Positions 6,646 to 15,755 of a stretch of DNA of 64,000 nucleotides are shown in pieces. Source of the stretch: Streptomyces sp. HNM0574 (lineage in GTDB: Bacteria; Actinomycetota; Actinomycetes; Streptomycetales; Streptomycetaceae); NCBI RefSeq assembly GCF_012726235.1, contig NZ_JAASAH010000005.1:286050-350049 (forward strand), in the 5' to 3' direction. The position numbers and the translations under genes were made by a program. The notes below the pieces were generated by a model that did not search any database, was not told the DNA's origin, and saw only the letters and a program-made list of their open reading frames with translations. How positions within the stretch are numbered: position 1 is the first letter of the stretch; each line of letters starts with the position of its first letter.

Positions 6646-8400
6646 ATGGAAACCGAGTCGGAGCCCTATGTCCGCCTCGCCAGCCTGCGTCAGCTGCACC
6701 GCGTCGTGGCCGAGCTGAACACCGCGCGGAGCCTCGCCGACACCCTGCAGACCGTCGCGGACGGCGTCGTGTCCGGGCTCGGGTTCGGGATCGCGGCCGT
6801 CCACCTCGTACGCCAGGACGGCGATCTGGTCGTCGCGGCCGTCGCGGGCAGTGCCGGGGCCGAGGCGATGATGGCGGGCCGGGTGGGCGCGCGCGCCTCC
6901 TGGGAACGCCGCCTGTCGATGGGGGAGCGCTGGGGCGAGCTCTGCTTCATCCCGTACACCGAGGGCTGGGTGCTCGACGAGGACGACGTACCGCAGTGGA
7001 ACCCCGCGGGCCCCGCACCGTCCCGGCCCGACGAGTGGCACCCGATGGACCGGCTCTTCGCCCCGCTGTACGCCTCCGACGACGAGCTCCTCGGCGTCCT
7101 CTCCGTCGACAAGCCGCGCAACGGCCGCCGCCCCGGCGCCTGGGGCCGCGAGGCGCTGCAGATGTACTGCTTCCAGGCGGCCATCGCGATCAGCAACGCC
7201 CGGCTCCGCTCGAACATGCAGCGCGCGCTGGTCCGGCTGGAGCGGGAGCAGTCGGCGCTGCGGGCCAGCGAGGAGAGCTTCCGGGTGGCGTTCGAGTACG
7301 CGCCGAGCGGCATGGCCGTCGCCGAGATGGGCGGCGACCAGCACGGGCGCCTGATACGTATCAACGACGCCCTGTGCCGGCTCCTCGGGCGGCCCGCCTC
7401 CGCGATGCGCCGCTACTCCTTCTCGGACCTCGTCCACCCCTCCGACATCGGCACCCTGCTGCGCACCTCGGCCGAGGGCGGGCGGGCCGAGCTCCGGCTG
7501 GCGCGGCGGGACGGCTCCTACGTCTGGGTCTCGCTGCGCAACTCCGTCGTCGCCGACGCGGCCGACGGCCCCCGCTTCCTCCTCACCCACGTCGAGGACA
7601 TCGAGGAGCGCAAGCGGCACGAACTCCAGCTGGCCCACCGCGCCAGCCACGACTCCCTCACCGGCCTCCCCAACAGCGCCGAGCTGCGCGCGCGGCTCAA
7701 CGCCCGCCTCTGCCCGCACCCGGAACCGCAGGTCGCGGGCGTCCCGGGCGGGTACGGGACGGGCTACGACGGGGCCCCGCGCGAGGCGGCCGGGTACGGC
7801 AACGGCACCGCGTACGGGACGGGCCTCGGGCACGGCGGCAACGGCTACGGGTTCAGCCCGGACAGCCTGGACACCCTCGACAGCTTCGGCGGGCTCGGCG
7901 GCCTCGGCGGCGGCCCGGGCGGCGCGGCCGCGGGCGCCGAGTACGTGCCGCCGGACCCGCACCATGTGCACGCGGTGCCGCCCGACCCGGAGCGGGAGGG
8001 CGAGAAGGGGCTCGCGGTGCTCTTCTGCGACCTCGACGGCTTCAAGTCGATCAACGACAGGTTCGGCCACCACTGCGGCGACGCCGTCCTGATCGAGGTC
8101 GCGCGGCGGCTGTCCGGCGGGGTGCGGGACAACGACACCGTGGCCCGTATGGGCGGCGACGAGTTCGTCGTCCTCGCGGACGGACTCGGCCCGGCGGACG
8201 CCCAGGATCTGGCCGTCCGGCTGCGGAACGCGATCATCCCGCCGATCCGGGTGGACAACCGCGCGGTGCGGGTGGGCGCCAGTTTCGGCATCGGCTGGGC
8301 GGGCTGCGGGATGACCGCCGAGGAGGTCCTGCAATCCGCCGACCAGCGCATGTACGTGGAGAAGCGCTCGCGCGCGAAGAGTCAGCGGCGCGCGGGCTGA
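6646..8400 (+). CDS. cdgB: GAF-PAS-GGDEF diguanylate cyclase CdgB
   Basis: 584 residues. It should make cyclic di-GMP, which in Streptomyces holds BldD in its repressing form and delays sporulation. Order: GAF-like sensor about 15-190, a short coiled linker, PAS/PAC about 210-330, then GGDEF. The active site is intact: HDSLTGLPN at 335, CDLDGFKSIND at 460 and GGDEF at 503-507. An inhibitory I-site RDND lies five residues before GGDEF. A Gly/Tyr/Asp-rich insert of about 95 residues (355-450) splits the GGDEF domain. The ATG at 6646 is chosen for its SD (AGGGGAGGG); ATGs at 6574 and 6595 lack one. Cytosolic, monocistronic. Confidence 0.93.
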   Translation: METESEPYVRLASLRQLHRVVAELNTARSLADTLQTVADGVVSGLGFGIAAVHLVRQDGDLVVAAVAGSAGAEAMMAGRVGARASWERRLSMGERWGELCFIPYTEGWVLDEDDVPQWNPAGPAPSRPDEWHPMDRLFAPLYASDDELLGVLSVDKPRNGRRPGAWGREALQMYCFQAAIAISNARLRSNMQRALVRLEREQSALRASEESFRVAFEYAPSGMAVAEMGGDQHGRLIRINDALCRLLGRPASAMRRYSFSDLVHPSDIGTLLRTSAEGGRAELRLARRDGSYVWVSLRNSVVADAADGPRFLLTHVEDIEERKRHELQLAHRASHDSLTGLPNSAELRARLNARLCPHPEPQVAGVPGGYGTGYDGAPREAAGYGNGTAYGTGLGHGGNGYGFSPDSLDTLDSFGGLGGLGGGPGGAAAGAEYVPPDPHHVHAVPPDPEREGEKGLAVLFCDLDGFKSINDRFGHHCGDAVLIEVARRLSGGVRDNDTVARMGGDEFVVLADGLGPADAQDLAVRLRNAIIPPIRVDNRAVRVGASFGIGWAGCGMTAEEVLQSADQRMYVEKRSRAKSQRRAG

Positions 8401-8540
8401 GCGGGCCGGCGAGGACGCGTACGCGCCCCGTGTGCACGGCTTCACGCCGTGTCCGCCGCTGCTCCATCCGGCGTTGCCCGGTGCCTCATTCCGGAGAGGT
8501 AGGCTCAGCCGGATACCTGACGCAGTAGGGAGTGAAAGGG

Positions 8541-9470
8541 ATGACCGCCGAGAACCGCGGCACGGCCCCCGAGGGCGACGATCCGTTCGCCCACCTGTAC
8601 CGCCAGGAAGGCGGCGGCCCGGCGGCTTCGCAGCCCGGCGTCCCTCGGCGTTCGTACAACCAGGTCCGCACCGTCGGTGAGCGCCAGTACGGTGGTCAGC
8701 AGGCGCACTCCACGGCCGGCTACCCCACGGCGGGGCAGTCGAGCGCGCACTACGCGGCGCCCGAGACGGTGCCCGGCGGCCGGGCCGCGGCCCGGCAGGC
8801 GCAGGGCGGTCACGGCGGCGCGGCCCGCGGCCGGCGCGGGAACGGGCTGCTGATCGGGGCGATAGCCGTCGTCGCGGCGGTCGTCGTGGGGATCGGTTCC
8901 GCGGTCTTCTTCAACAGCGACGACGGCAACGCGGCGGGCACCGACCAGGCCGGATCCGGCAGTTCCGCGGGCGCCGGTGACGCCGGCGCGGGCGGCGGCG
9001 AGCAGGAGCCGGGCGACGGCGAGAAGCAGCAGGCCAAGCAGCAGGACCTGCCCAAGCAGGACGCGGCGACGCTCCGGCTCGACGGCGGCACCAGCGTCGC
9101 CAAGGACGTGAAGGGCGCCCAGGGCAAGGGCGGCACCTACGTCGCGGGGCTGAACGCCGTCGGCGCCAAGGTGACGTGGAACGTCAAGGCGCCCGAGGCG
9201 GGCAAGTACAAGCTGAAGGTGCGCTACGGCATCCCCGGCGAGGACGCGAACGCCACCCTCGTCGTGAACGGGCAGGCCAACCCGCAGCCGCTCGGCATGA
9301 AGAACTTCATCGGCTCCCCGAAGGGCGACTGGGAGAAGGGCTGGCAGACCACCTGGGCCCCCGTCACCCTCGACAAGGGCGCGAACAACATCGCGCTGGT
9401 GTGCGGCCACGGCAACAAGTGCAACGCCAACCTCGACCAGCTGTGGCTGGCCCCGGCCGGCGGCGCGTAA
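8541..9470 (+). CDS. membrane-anchored carbohydrate-binding (CBM6/35-like) protein
   Basis: 309 residues with a type II layout. A disordered, Gly/Gln-rich cytoplasmic part (1-98) precedes one transmembrane helix at about 100-125. A Gly/Ser/Gln-rich linker (130-175) leads to an extracellular beta-sandwich domain (about 175-305). The domain has TWNVKAPEAGKYKLKVRYG, NATLVVNGQ and WAPVTLDKGANNIALVCGH, the layout of CBM6/35 sugar-binding modules. There is no catalytic domain, so it may sense or hold wall or extracellular glycan. The ATG at 8541 is chosen: GGGAG lies 8 nt upstream. An in-frame GTG at 8532 is the alternative. Confidence 0.8.
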   Translation: MTAENRGTAPEGDDPFAHLYRQEGGGPAASQPGVPRRSYNQVRTVGERQYGGQQAHSTAGYPTAGQSSAHYAAPETVPGGRAAARQAQGGHGGAARGRRGNGLLIGAIAVVAAVVVGIGSAVFFNSDDGNAAGTDQAGSGSSAGAGDAGAGGGEQEPGDGEKQQAKQQDLPKQDAATLRLDGGTSVAKDVKGAQGKGGTYVAGLNAVGAKVTWNVKAPEAGKYKLKVRYGIPGEDANATLVVNGQANPQPLGMKNFIGSPKGDWEKGWQTTWAPVTLDKGANNIALVCGHGNKCNANLDQLWLAPAGGA

Positions 9471-9492
9471 CTCCCCGTTGCCCAGGGCCCGT

Positions 9493-10437
9493 TCAGCGTG
9501 CGGCGGGCTGCTGGGTGACCCGGACCTTCGGGAGCAGGTCCGCGTAGGCGCCGGCGGAGAACTCGCCCGCCACGGGCGCGCCGACCGTCGCCGCCGAGAG
9601 CGCCACGGCCCGCGCGATCCGCTGCGGCCAGGGCAGTCCCTCGACCAGGCCGGAGAGCAGCCCGGCGACGGCGGAGTCGCCCGCACCGGTCGGGTTGCCC
9701 GGGACGCGCTCGGGCGGCGCCGCGTGCCAGACCCCGTCCCGGGTGACGACGAGCAGGCCCTCGCTGCCGAGCGAGGCGGCGACCTCGCGGGCCCCGCGCC
9801 GCTGCGCGCCCCGCGCGGCCCGCAGCGGTTCGGTGGTGCCGGTGATCCCGGCCAGTTCCCTGGCGTTGGGCTTGACGAGGCAGGGGCGCGCGGCGAGGCC
9901 GCGGCGCAGCGGCTCGCCGCTGGTGTCCAGCAGCACGGGCAGGTCCGACGCCCGTGCCTCCCGGACGAGTTGGGCGTACGCGCCGACCGGCACCCCGGGC
10001 GGGAGGCTGCCGCACAGGGCGACGGCGCGGAGTCCGGGGGTGCGCAGCAGCGCGGTGAAGGTGTCGCCGAAGGCGGCCCACTCGGCGGCGCCGATGTGCG
10101 GCCCCGGCTCGTTGAACTGCGTGGTGTCGCCCGTCGACGCGTCGACGACGGCGACGGTGCGGCGGGTGTCGCCCGCGACGGTCACGAAGGCGTCGGTGAC
10201 GCGGCCGCCGTCCGCCGTCGCGGCCAGGCCCGCGCGCAGCGCCTCACCGCTGCTGCCGCCGGTGAAGCCGGTGACGGTCACCTCGTGGCCGAGCGCCGCC
10301 AGCACCCGGGCCACGTTCACGCCCTTGCCGCCGGGCCGCTGCGTCACCTCGCGCACCCGGTGCGATCCGTGCACCTCCAGGCGCGGCACCCCGTAGGTGA
10401 GATCGAGCGCGGTGTTGAGCGTGACCGTCAGGATCAC
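9493..10437 (-). CDS. 1-phosphofructokinase-family (PfkB/LacC) sugar kinase
   Basis: 314 residues, a ribokinase-fold enzyme that phosphorylates a phosphosugar with ATP. The N-terminus VILTVTLNTALDLTYGV and the first signature RPGGKGVNVARVLAALG are those of the FruK/LacC/PfkB group. The second signature NPTGAGDSAVAGLL holds the catalytic Asp of GAGDS. Substrate could be fructose-1-P, tagatose-6-P or fructose-6-P. No fru PTS genes adjoin it. It is on the same strand as nagK-nagA, 195 bp downstream, so a role in amino-sugar breakdown is possible. The start is a GTG at 10437 with GGGGGTG upstream; the open frame extends further. Confidence 0.85.
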   Translation of the reverse strand: MILTVTLNTALDLTYGVPRLEVHGSHRVREVTQRPGGKGVNVARVLAALGHEVTVTGFTGGSSGEALRAGLAATADGGRVTDAFVTVAGDTRRTVAVVDASTGDTTQFNEPGPHIGAAEWAAFGDTFTALLRTPGLRAVALCGSLPPGVPVGAYAQLVREARASDLPVLLDTSGEPLRRGLAARPCLVKPNARELAGITGTTEPLRAARGAQRRGAREVAASLGSEGLLVVTRDGVWHAAPPERVPGNPTGAGDSAVAGLLSGLVEGLPWPQRIARAVALSAATVGAPVAGEFSAGAYADLLPKVRVTQQPAAR

Positions 10438-10631
10438 CGGCAGGCACCCCCAGCGGACGTGTGGCGGACGGAAGCGGACAGCAGGGGAACGCCCCGTTCC
10501 AAGGGCGAGCGCGCGAGCGATCATGCCATTGCCGCCGTGCGGGTGCGACCCCCGGTTCCGGCCGTTCCCCGGCGGGAGTTGGCCGGGAGCGGTCGCGTCC
10601 CGACGGGTACCCCGGCCGCTCCCCGGCCGGT

Positions 10632-11822
10632 TCAGCCCAGCGGCGGGGTGACGATCCATTCGCCGTGCCGCATGACGCCCGTCAGCCGGAACTCCCCGTC
10701 CAGGACGACGAGATCGGCCGTCTTGCCCGGCTCCAGCGAGCCCACCCGGTCGGCGACGCCGAGCAGCCGGGCCGGGTTGGCGCACAGCGCCCGCACCGCG
10801 TCCAGGGGGGAGAGCCGGTCGACGGTCACCGCGCGGCGGAACGCCTCGTCCAGGGTCAGCGTCGAGCCCGCGATGGAGCCGCTGTCGACGACCCGCGCGA
10901 CGCCGTCGATCACCTCGACCTCCAGCGGGCCCAGCGGGTAGCGGCCGTCGCCCATGCCGGCGGCGCCCATCGCGTCGGTGATGAACGCGACCCGGTCGGC
11001 GCCGGCGCTGCCGAACGCCAGCTCCAGGACGGCCGGGTGGAGGTGGGTGCCGTCGTTGATCAGCTCGATGGTGACCCGTTCGTCCTCCAGCAGCGCGGCG
11101 ATCGGGCCGGGGGTGCGGTGGTTGAGCGGCGGCATGGCGTTGAACAGGTGGGTGGCGACGGTGGCGCCGGCCTCGACGGCCTCCAGCGTCGCGTCGTAGG
11201 TGGCGTCCGTGTGGCCGACGGCGGCGAGGACGCCGTGCTCGGCGAGCAGCGCCACCGACTCCAGCCCGCCCGGGAGTTCGGGCGCGAGGGTCACCATGCG
11301 CGCGGTGCCGCGGGCCGCGTCGAGCAGCTTGCGCACGTCGGCCGGGTGCGGGTCGCGCAGCAGCTGGGGGTCGTGGGCGCCGCAGCGGTTGTGGGCGATG
11401 AAGGGGCCCTCGAAGTGGACGCCCGCGAGGTCGCCCTGCTCGACGAGTTCGCTGAGCGCGCCGGCCTGGCGGGCGAGGTCGTCGAGCTCGCCGGTGACGG
11501 TGGAGGCGACCATCGTCGTGGTGCCGTGCGCCCGGTGGGTGCCGATGACCGCGAGCGACTCCTCGGCGGTGCCGGCGGAGAAGGAGGCGCCACCGCCGCC
11601 GTGCACGTGCATGTCGACGAAGCCGGGGACGATCCAGTGTCCGCCGAGGTCCAGCGCGCCGGCCTCCCCTTCGGGGCCCGGACTCGCCGCCGTACCGGGC
11701 CCGTTCACCGGTGCGGGGTCCACCCCGGTGATCGTGCGGCCCTCGACGGTCAGCCGTCCGCCGTCCACCACGCCGTCCGGCAGCACCATCCGGGCCCCGG
11801 TCAGCACCTTGCGCTCGCTCAT
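10632..11822 (-). CDS. nagA: N-acetylglucosamine-6-phosphate deacetylase
   Basis: 396 residues. It converts GlcNAc-6-P to glucosamine-6-P plus acetate in the cytosol. It is an amidohydrolase TIM barrel: GHWIVPGFVDMHVHGGGG has the metal-binding HxH, GVHFEGPFIA has the metal-ligand Glu, and AAVGHTDAT, THLFNAMPPLNHR and FITDAMGAAG carry the other His and Asp ligands. Full length. The ATG at 11822 has a strong SD (GGAGGTGA) and overlaps the nagK stop by 4 nt, so the two genes are translationally coupled. In Streptomyces this pair is controlled by DasR, with a site upstream of nagK. Confidence 0.95.
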   Translation of the reverse strand: MSERKVLTGARMVLPDGVVDGGRLTVEGRTITGVDPAPVNGPGTAASPGPEGEAGALDLGGHWIVPGFVDMHVHGGGGASFSAGTAEESLAVIGTHRAHGTTTMVASTVTGELDDLARQAGALSELVEQGDLAGVHFEGPFIAHNRCGAHDPQLLRDPHPADVRKLLDAARGTARMVTLAPELPGGLESVALLAEHGVLAAVGHTDATYDATLEAVEAGATVATHLFNAMPPLNHRTPGPIAALLEDERVTIELINDGTHLHPAVLELAFGSAGADRVAFITDAMGAAGMGDGRYPLGPLEVEVIDGVARVVDSGSIAGSTLTLDEAFRRAVTVDRLSPLDAVRALCANPARLLGVADRVGSLEPGKTADLVVLDGEFRLTGVMRHGEWIVTPPLG

Positions 11823-12901
11823 CGGCTCGTCACCTCCGCGGAGAGAAGATCCCGGGCGAGAAGTCCAGCGCCCAGGCATCCCGCGGCGTCCCCGAGGGCC
11901 GCGGGCACGATTGTGGGGAGTTGCTGAAAGCTGACCCGCTCGCGCAGCGCCGCGCGCAGCGGCACGAACAGCGCGTCGCCGGCCTCGGCCAGCCCTCCGC
12001 CGATGATCAGCGTGCGCGGGTCGAGCAGGGTGAGCGCGAGGAGGAGGCCGTCGGCGAGCGCGTCGACGGCGTCCTGCCAGACGGCGGCGGCGCGCGGGTC
12101 GCCCGCGGTGACCGCCGCGGCCGCGTCGGCCGCGCTCGCCTCCGGGTCGCCGCAGACGGCGGCCCAGGCGCGGCCGACCGCGGCGGCGGAGGCGAACAGT
12201 TCCAGGCAGCCGCGCTGGCCGCAGCCGCAGCGCGGGCCCTCGGGGCGGACGGGGAGGTGGCCGATCTCGCCCGCGCCGCCGTGCGCGCCGGGCTCGACGC
12301 GTCCTCCGATGCCGATGGCCCCGGCGATGCCGGTGCCGACGGGGACGAAGAGGAACCGGTCGGTCCCCTCGCCCGCGCCGATCCGCCCCTCCGCGAGCCC
12401 GCCGGTGCGCACGTCGTGCCCGAGCGCGACGGGGACGCCGCCGAGCCGCTCCGCGAGCAGCGCCCGCAGCGGTACGTCCCGCCAGCCGAGGTTCGCCGCG
12501 AACAGGGCGGTGCCGGTGCGCTCGTCGATGATGCCGGGGACGGCGAGGCCGACGGCGGCCGGTCCGGTGCCGTACCGCGCGGTGCCGAGGGCCGCGAGGT
12601 GCGCGGCGAAGTCGAGGACGGCCTCGACGACGGCCCCGGGTCCGCGCTCGGCGCCGGTCGGGCGGCGCTCCTCGTGCAGCAGCTCCGGGCGGGGCGAGGC
12701 GGCGTCGACGAGCGCCGCCTTCATGCCGGTGCCGCCGACGTCGAGGGCGAGGACGTACGCCGTGCCGCCGGTGTCGGCCGCGACGCGTGGTGCGGGCGGC
12801 GGGCAGGGTCCGGTGACGGTCCGTGCCGCGTCGGCGGGCGCCTGTGCGCGTGCCCGCGGCCCGGCCGCCGTGTGCTCTTCCGCGTTCTCCCGAGGACTCA
12901 C
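11819..12901 (-). CDS. nagK: ROK-family N-acetylglucosamine kinase
   Basis: 360 residues. It phosphorylates cytosolic GlcNAc to GlcNAc-6-P for NagA. The ROK features are an ATP-binding ALDVGGTGMKAAL loop near residue 52, the catalytic-region Asp in GHDVRTGG, and the zinc-binding block GAGEIGHLPV...CGCGQRGCLE, with His and Cys ligands intact. The first 45 residues are an Ala/Pro-rich extension not typical of ROK kinases. There is no HTH, so it is a kinase and not a ROK repressor. The GTG at 12901 has GGGAG upstream. It is the first gene of the nagKA operon. Confidence 0.93.
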   Translation of the reverse strand: MSPRENAEEHTAAGPRARAQAPADAARTVTGPCPPPAPRVAADTGGTAYVLALDVGGTGMKAALVDAASPRPELLHEERRPTGAERGPGAVVEAVLDFAAHLAALGTARYGTGPAAVGLAVPGIIDERTGTALFAANLGWRDVPLRALLAERLGGVPVALGHDVRTGGLAEGRIGAGEGTDRFLFVPVGTGIAGAIGIGGRVEPGAHGGAGEIGHLPVRPEGPRCGCGQRGCLELFASAAAVGRAWAAVCGDPEASAADAAAAVTAGDPRAAAVWQDAVDALADGLLLALTLLDPRTLIIGGGLAEAGDALFVPLRAALRERVSFQQLPTIVPAALGDAAGCLGAGLLARDLLSAEVTSR

Positions 12902-12929
12902 ACCGCCCAGTCTCCCGCGAGATCGCACA

Positions 12930-12945
12930 ACAGGTCTAGTCCACT
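12930..12945 (-). promoter_or_regulatory. DasR-responsive element (dre) upstream of nagKA
   Basis: On the coding strand the 16-mer reads AGTGGACTAGACCTGT, a close match to the dre consensus ACTGGTCTAGACCACT. It lies 29 bp upstream of the nagK start, where DasR binding would block transcription. GlcN-6-P, the product of this pathway, is the known DasR effector. Site by sequence; function by established biology. Confidence 0.82.
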
Positions 12946-13115
12946 CGCCACACCTGTCACACGTACCGGGCACCGGCCCGCGGGTGTCCTGGGGGTTTCG
13001 GCAGGGTTTCCGCCGCCTGACCGGAATGCGGAGGAAGGCCGGGGCGGTCGGCTGACCTGCGCCGTTGACCGGTGAGAGAGGGGTGGGCGATTAGTGATGC
13101 CGAAGTGAGATGTGG

Positions 13116-13131
13116 TGTGGTGTAGACCTTG
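13116..13131 (+). promoter_or_regulatory. degenerate dre-like site upstream of the sugar-binding lipoprotein
   Basis: TGTGGTGTAGACCTTG keeps the dre core TGGTnTAGACC but diverges at the flanks. It sits 127 bp before the GTG of the solute-binding protein, divergent from nagKA. This suggests DasR may also control the lipoprotein, although the match is weaker. Confidence 0.5.
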
Positions 13132-13257
13132 GGGAGCTCTCGGTGAAGACTCCCTCCCCGGCACGACCGGCCGGGGCCACGCCCGCCCGAGCCAGGAGCG
13201 GGGCCGGTGGTGAGCGGGACACAGTGGCCATCGAGGCTTTGTGAAGGGGTAGTTGAG

Positions 13258-14541
13258 GTGGAGCGTCGGCGGTTCTTGGGACTGGCCGCAACCGGGGTCG
13301 CGGCGGGAGCCGTCGGCGTCACGGCTGCCGGATGCAGCGGGCCGGGGTCGGACTCGGTCACCCTCAAACTGGTCGCGGCCGACTACGGCGACCCGAGCGG
13401 CGACAACTCCTCCCAGGAGTACTGGGAGGACCTCGTCCGCGCCTTCACCAAGAAGTACCCGGACATATCCGTCGACATCACCGTCCACAGCTGGAACGAC
13501 GTCGACCGGAAGGTCGCCGAGATGGTCAAGGACGGTGACCCGCCGGACCTCGCCCAGATCGGCGCGTACGCCAACTACGCCAACGAGGGCGAGCTCTACA
13601 GCGCCAGCGACCTGCTCTCCATCCCCGTCCAGGCCGACTTCGTGCCGGGCCTCGCGGACGCGGGCGCCGTCACCCGCGTCCAGTACGGGATGCCGTTCGT
13701 CTCCAGCACGCGGCTGCTCTTCTTCAACAAGACCCTCTTCACCGAGGCCGGGCTCGATCCCGAGGCCCCGCCGGAGAGCTGGAAGGAACTGAAGAAGGCG
13801 GCGTCCGCGCTGAAGTCCGCCGGGGTGAAGATCCCGTACGGGCTGCCGCTGGGCCCCGAGGAGGCGCCCGCCGAGACGCTGATGTGGATGCTCACCGGCG
13901 GCGGCGGATACACCGACAAGGTCGGTCACTACACGATCGACTCGGCCGCGAACGTCCGCACCTTCACCTTCCTCCGCGACGAACTCGTCGGCGCCGGGCT
14001 CACCAACCCCGACCCCGGCGCCACCGACCGGCAGGACCTCTTCGACGCGTTCAGCCGCGGCGAGGTCGGCATGCTCAACGGCCACCCCACCCTGATCCAG
14101 CAGATCGCCCGCGGTGACGTGGACTACGGGACGGCCGTGGTGCCCGGCGTCGACGGCCCGTCCGAGGCGACGCTCGGCGTGGCCGACTGGATGATGGCCT
14201 TCAGCCACAACGGCCGCAAGAAGGAGCTCGGCACCTTCCTCGACTTCGTCTACGCGGAGAAGCAGCACTACGCCCTCGTCGACCGCTACGACCTGCTGCC
14301 CGTCACCACCGCGGCCCGCGAGCGGATGCGCCGCGACCCCGAGCACAAGCAGCTGTGGCGCTTCCTCGACCAGCTCTCCGAGGCCGAGTACTACCCCGAC
14401 GGCAAGGTCTCCTGGGCGCACGTCAGCGCCGCCGTCAAGGAGCGGATCGGCTCGGCCGTCGAGAAGGGCGGCAACCCGAAGAACGTGCTCAGCAGCCTCC
14501 AGCGGCTGGCCGAGACGGAGGAGTCCTCGGCGCGCAGCTGA
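13258..14541 (+). CDS. extracellular sugar-binding lipoprotein, ABC-type (orphan)
   Basis: 427 residues, family 1 extracellular solute-binding protein. The N-terminus RRRFLGLAATG followed by a hydrophobic stretch and the lipobox TAAGC (Cys26) suggests a Tat- or Sec-exported lipoprotein. The mature part has the typical periplasmic-binding layout (YWEDLVRAFTKKYPDISVDI split as YWEDLVRAFTKK and YPDISVDI; GMLNGHPTLIQQI; later LGVADWMMAF). No permease or ATPase gene is adjacent, so it must serve a remote transporter or act as a sensor. A dre-like site suggests an amino-sugar link. GTG at 13258 has AAGGGG upstream; the longer frame from 13207 is less likely. Confidence 0.88.
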   Translation: MERRRFLGLAATGVAAGAVGVTAAGCSGPGSDSVTLKLVAADYGDPSGDNSSQEYWEDLVRAFTKKYPDISVDITVHSWNDVDRKVAEMVKDGDPPDLAQIGAYANYANEGELYSASDLLSIPVQADFVPGLADAGAVTRVQYGMPFVSSTRLLFFNKTLFTEAGLDPEAPPESWKELKKAASALKSAGVKIPYGLPLGPEEAPAETLMWMLTGGGGYTDKVGHYTIDSAANVRTFTFLRDELVGAGLTNPDPGATDRQDLFDAFSRGEVGMLNGHPTLIQQIARGDVDYGTAVVPGVDGPSEATLGVADWMMAFSHNGRKKELGTFLDFVYAEKQHYALVDRYDLLPVTTAARERMRRDPEHKQLWRFLDQLSEAEYYPDGKVSWAHVSAAVKERIGSAVEKGGNPKNVLSSLQRLAETEESSARS

Positions 14542-14587
14542 CGCACGCCGGGGCCGCCGGTCACCGGGGCGCGCTACGTTGGACGAT

Positions 14588-14845
14588 ATGACCGGGGACG
14601 AGGACGAGAGCGGCGCGGCCGGCCTGTCGGCGCGCGATCTCGCGGTGCTGGCCTTCGAACGGAGCGGCCGGGCGGCCGGCGCCGGGGCCAAGGAGCGCGC
14701 GATCCGCGAGGAGCTGGGCATGTCCCCGACGCGCTACTACCAGCTGCTGAACGCCCTCCTCGACGATCCGCGCGCCCTCCGCCACGACCCCGTCACCGTC
14801 AACCGCCTGCGCCGCACCAGGGAGATCCGCCGGGCCCGGCGCTGA
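14588..14845 (+). CDS. DUF3263 small helix-turn-helix protein
   Basis: 85 residues. The core LSARDLAVLAFERSGRAAGA...KERAIREELGMSPTRYYQLL matches DUF3263, a small actinobacterial family with an HTH-like fold. The second helix pair (EELGMSPTRYYQLLNALL) resembles a recognition helix, so DNA binding is plausible but unproven. The ATG at 14588 is used; a TTG three codons earlier is the alternative. It lies between the binding protein and otsB on the same strand. Confidence 0.82.
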   Translation: MTGDEDESGAAGLSARDLAVLAFERSGRAAGAGAKERAIREELGMSPTRYYQLLNALLDDPRALRHDPVTVNRLRRTREIRRARR

Positions 14846-14874
14846 GCCGCCCCGGCGGCGGTATCGTCCCCGGC

Positions 14875-15753
14875 ATGGGCAGCCCCAGCGAACCCGCACC
14901 GCGACCGGCCGAGCTCCCCGTACCGCGCACCGCCGACGGGCGCGAAGGGCTGGACGCGCTGCTGCGCGAGCCCCGACGGGCCGTCGTCGCCCTGGACTTC
15001 GACGGGACGCTCGCGCCGATCGTCCCCGACCCCGAGCGCGCCCGCGCGCACCCCGAGGCCGTCCCCGCGCTCTCCCGGCTCGCCCCGCTCGTCGGCGCCG
15101 TCGCGGTCGTCACCGGACGTCCGGCCGGTACCGCGGTGCGGCACGGCGGCTTCGACGGCGCCCCCGGCCTGGAACGCTTCACCGTGCTCGGCGCGTACGG
15201 GGCCGAGCGCTGGAACGCCGCCACCGGAGCCGTCCACGCGCCCCCGCCCCCGCCCGGCATCGCCGCCGTACGCGCCGAACTGCCCGCGCTGCTCGCGGAG
15301 TTGGGCGCGCCCCCGGGCACCTGGACCGAGGACAAGGGCCGCGCGCTCGCCGTGCACACCCGGCGCACCGAGGACCCGCAGGCCGCCTTCGACCGGCTGC
15401 GCGCCCCGTTGTACGCGCTCGCCGCACGGCACGGGCTGATCGTCGAACCGGGCCGCCTGGTCCTGGAGCTGCGCCCGCCCGGCGTCGACAAGGGCGGCGC
15501 GCTGACCGCCTTCGTCCGCGAACACGAGGCCCGCGCCGTCCTCTACGCGGGCGACGACCTCGGCGACCTCGCCGCCTTCGCCGCCGTCCGCGAGCTCCGC
15601 GCCGCCGGCGTCCCCGGACTCCTGGTGTGCAGCGCCGCCGAGGACGCGCGCGAAACCGTGCCCCAACTCACCGAATCCGCCGACCTGGTGGCCGACGGCC
15701 CCGCCGGCGTCGCCCACCTGCTGCACGCGCTGGCGGTGCGGCTCGGGGGGTGA
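14875..15753 (+). CDS. otsB: trehalose-6-phosphate phosphatase
   Basis: 292 residues, HAD superfamily. It releases phosphate from trehalose-6-P to give trehalose. The catalytic motif DFDGTLAPI places the nucleophile at Asp41 and the acid at Asp43. Motif II is VVTGRPAG, and the C-terminal motif ELRPPGVDKGGAL...YAGDDLGDLAAF carries the conserved Lys and the metal-binding Asp pair. The N-terminal 20 residues are Pro-rich. It converges on otsA, with only 2 bp between the stop codons, so the two genes of the pathway are transcribed towards each other. Confidence 0.93.
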   Translation: MGSPSEPAPRPAELPVPRTADGREGLDALLREPRRAVVALDFDGTLAPIVPDPERARAHPEAVPALSRLAPLVGAVAVVTGRPAGTAVRHGGFDGAPGLERFTVLGAYGAERWNAATGAVHAPPPPPGIAAVRAELPALLAELGAPPGTWTEDKGRALAVHTRRTEDPQAAFDRLRAPLYALAARHGLIVEPGRLVLELRPPGVDKGGALTAFVREHEARAVLYAGDDLGDLAAFAAVRELRAAGVPGLLVCSAAEDARETVPQLTESADLVADGPAGVAHLLHALAVRLGG

Positions 15754-15755
15754 GC

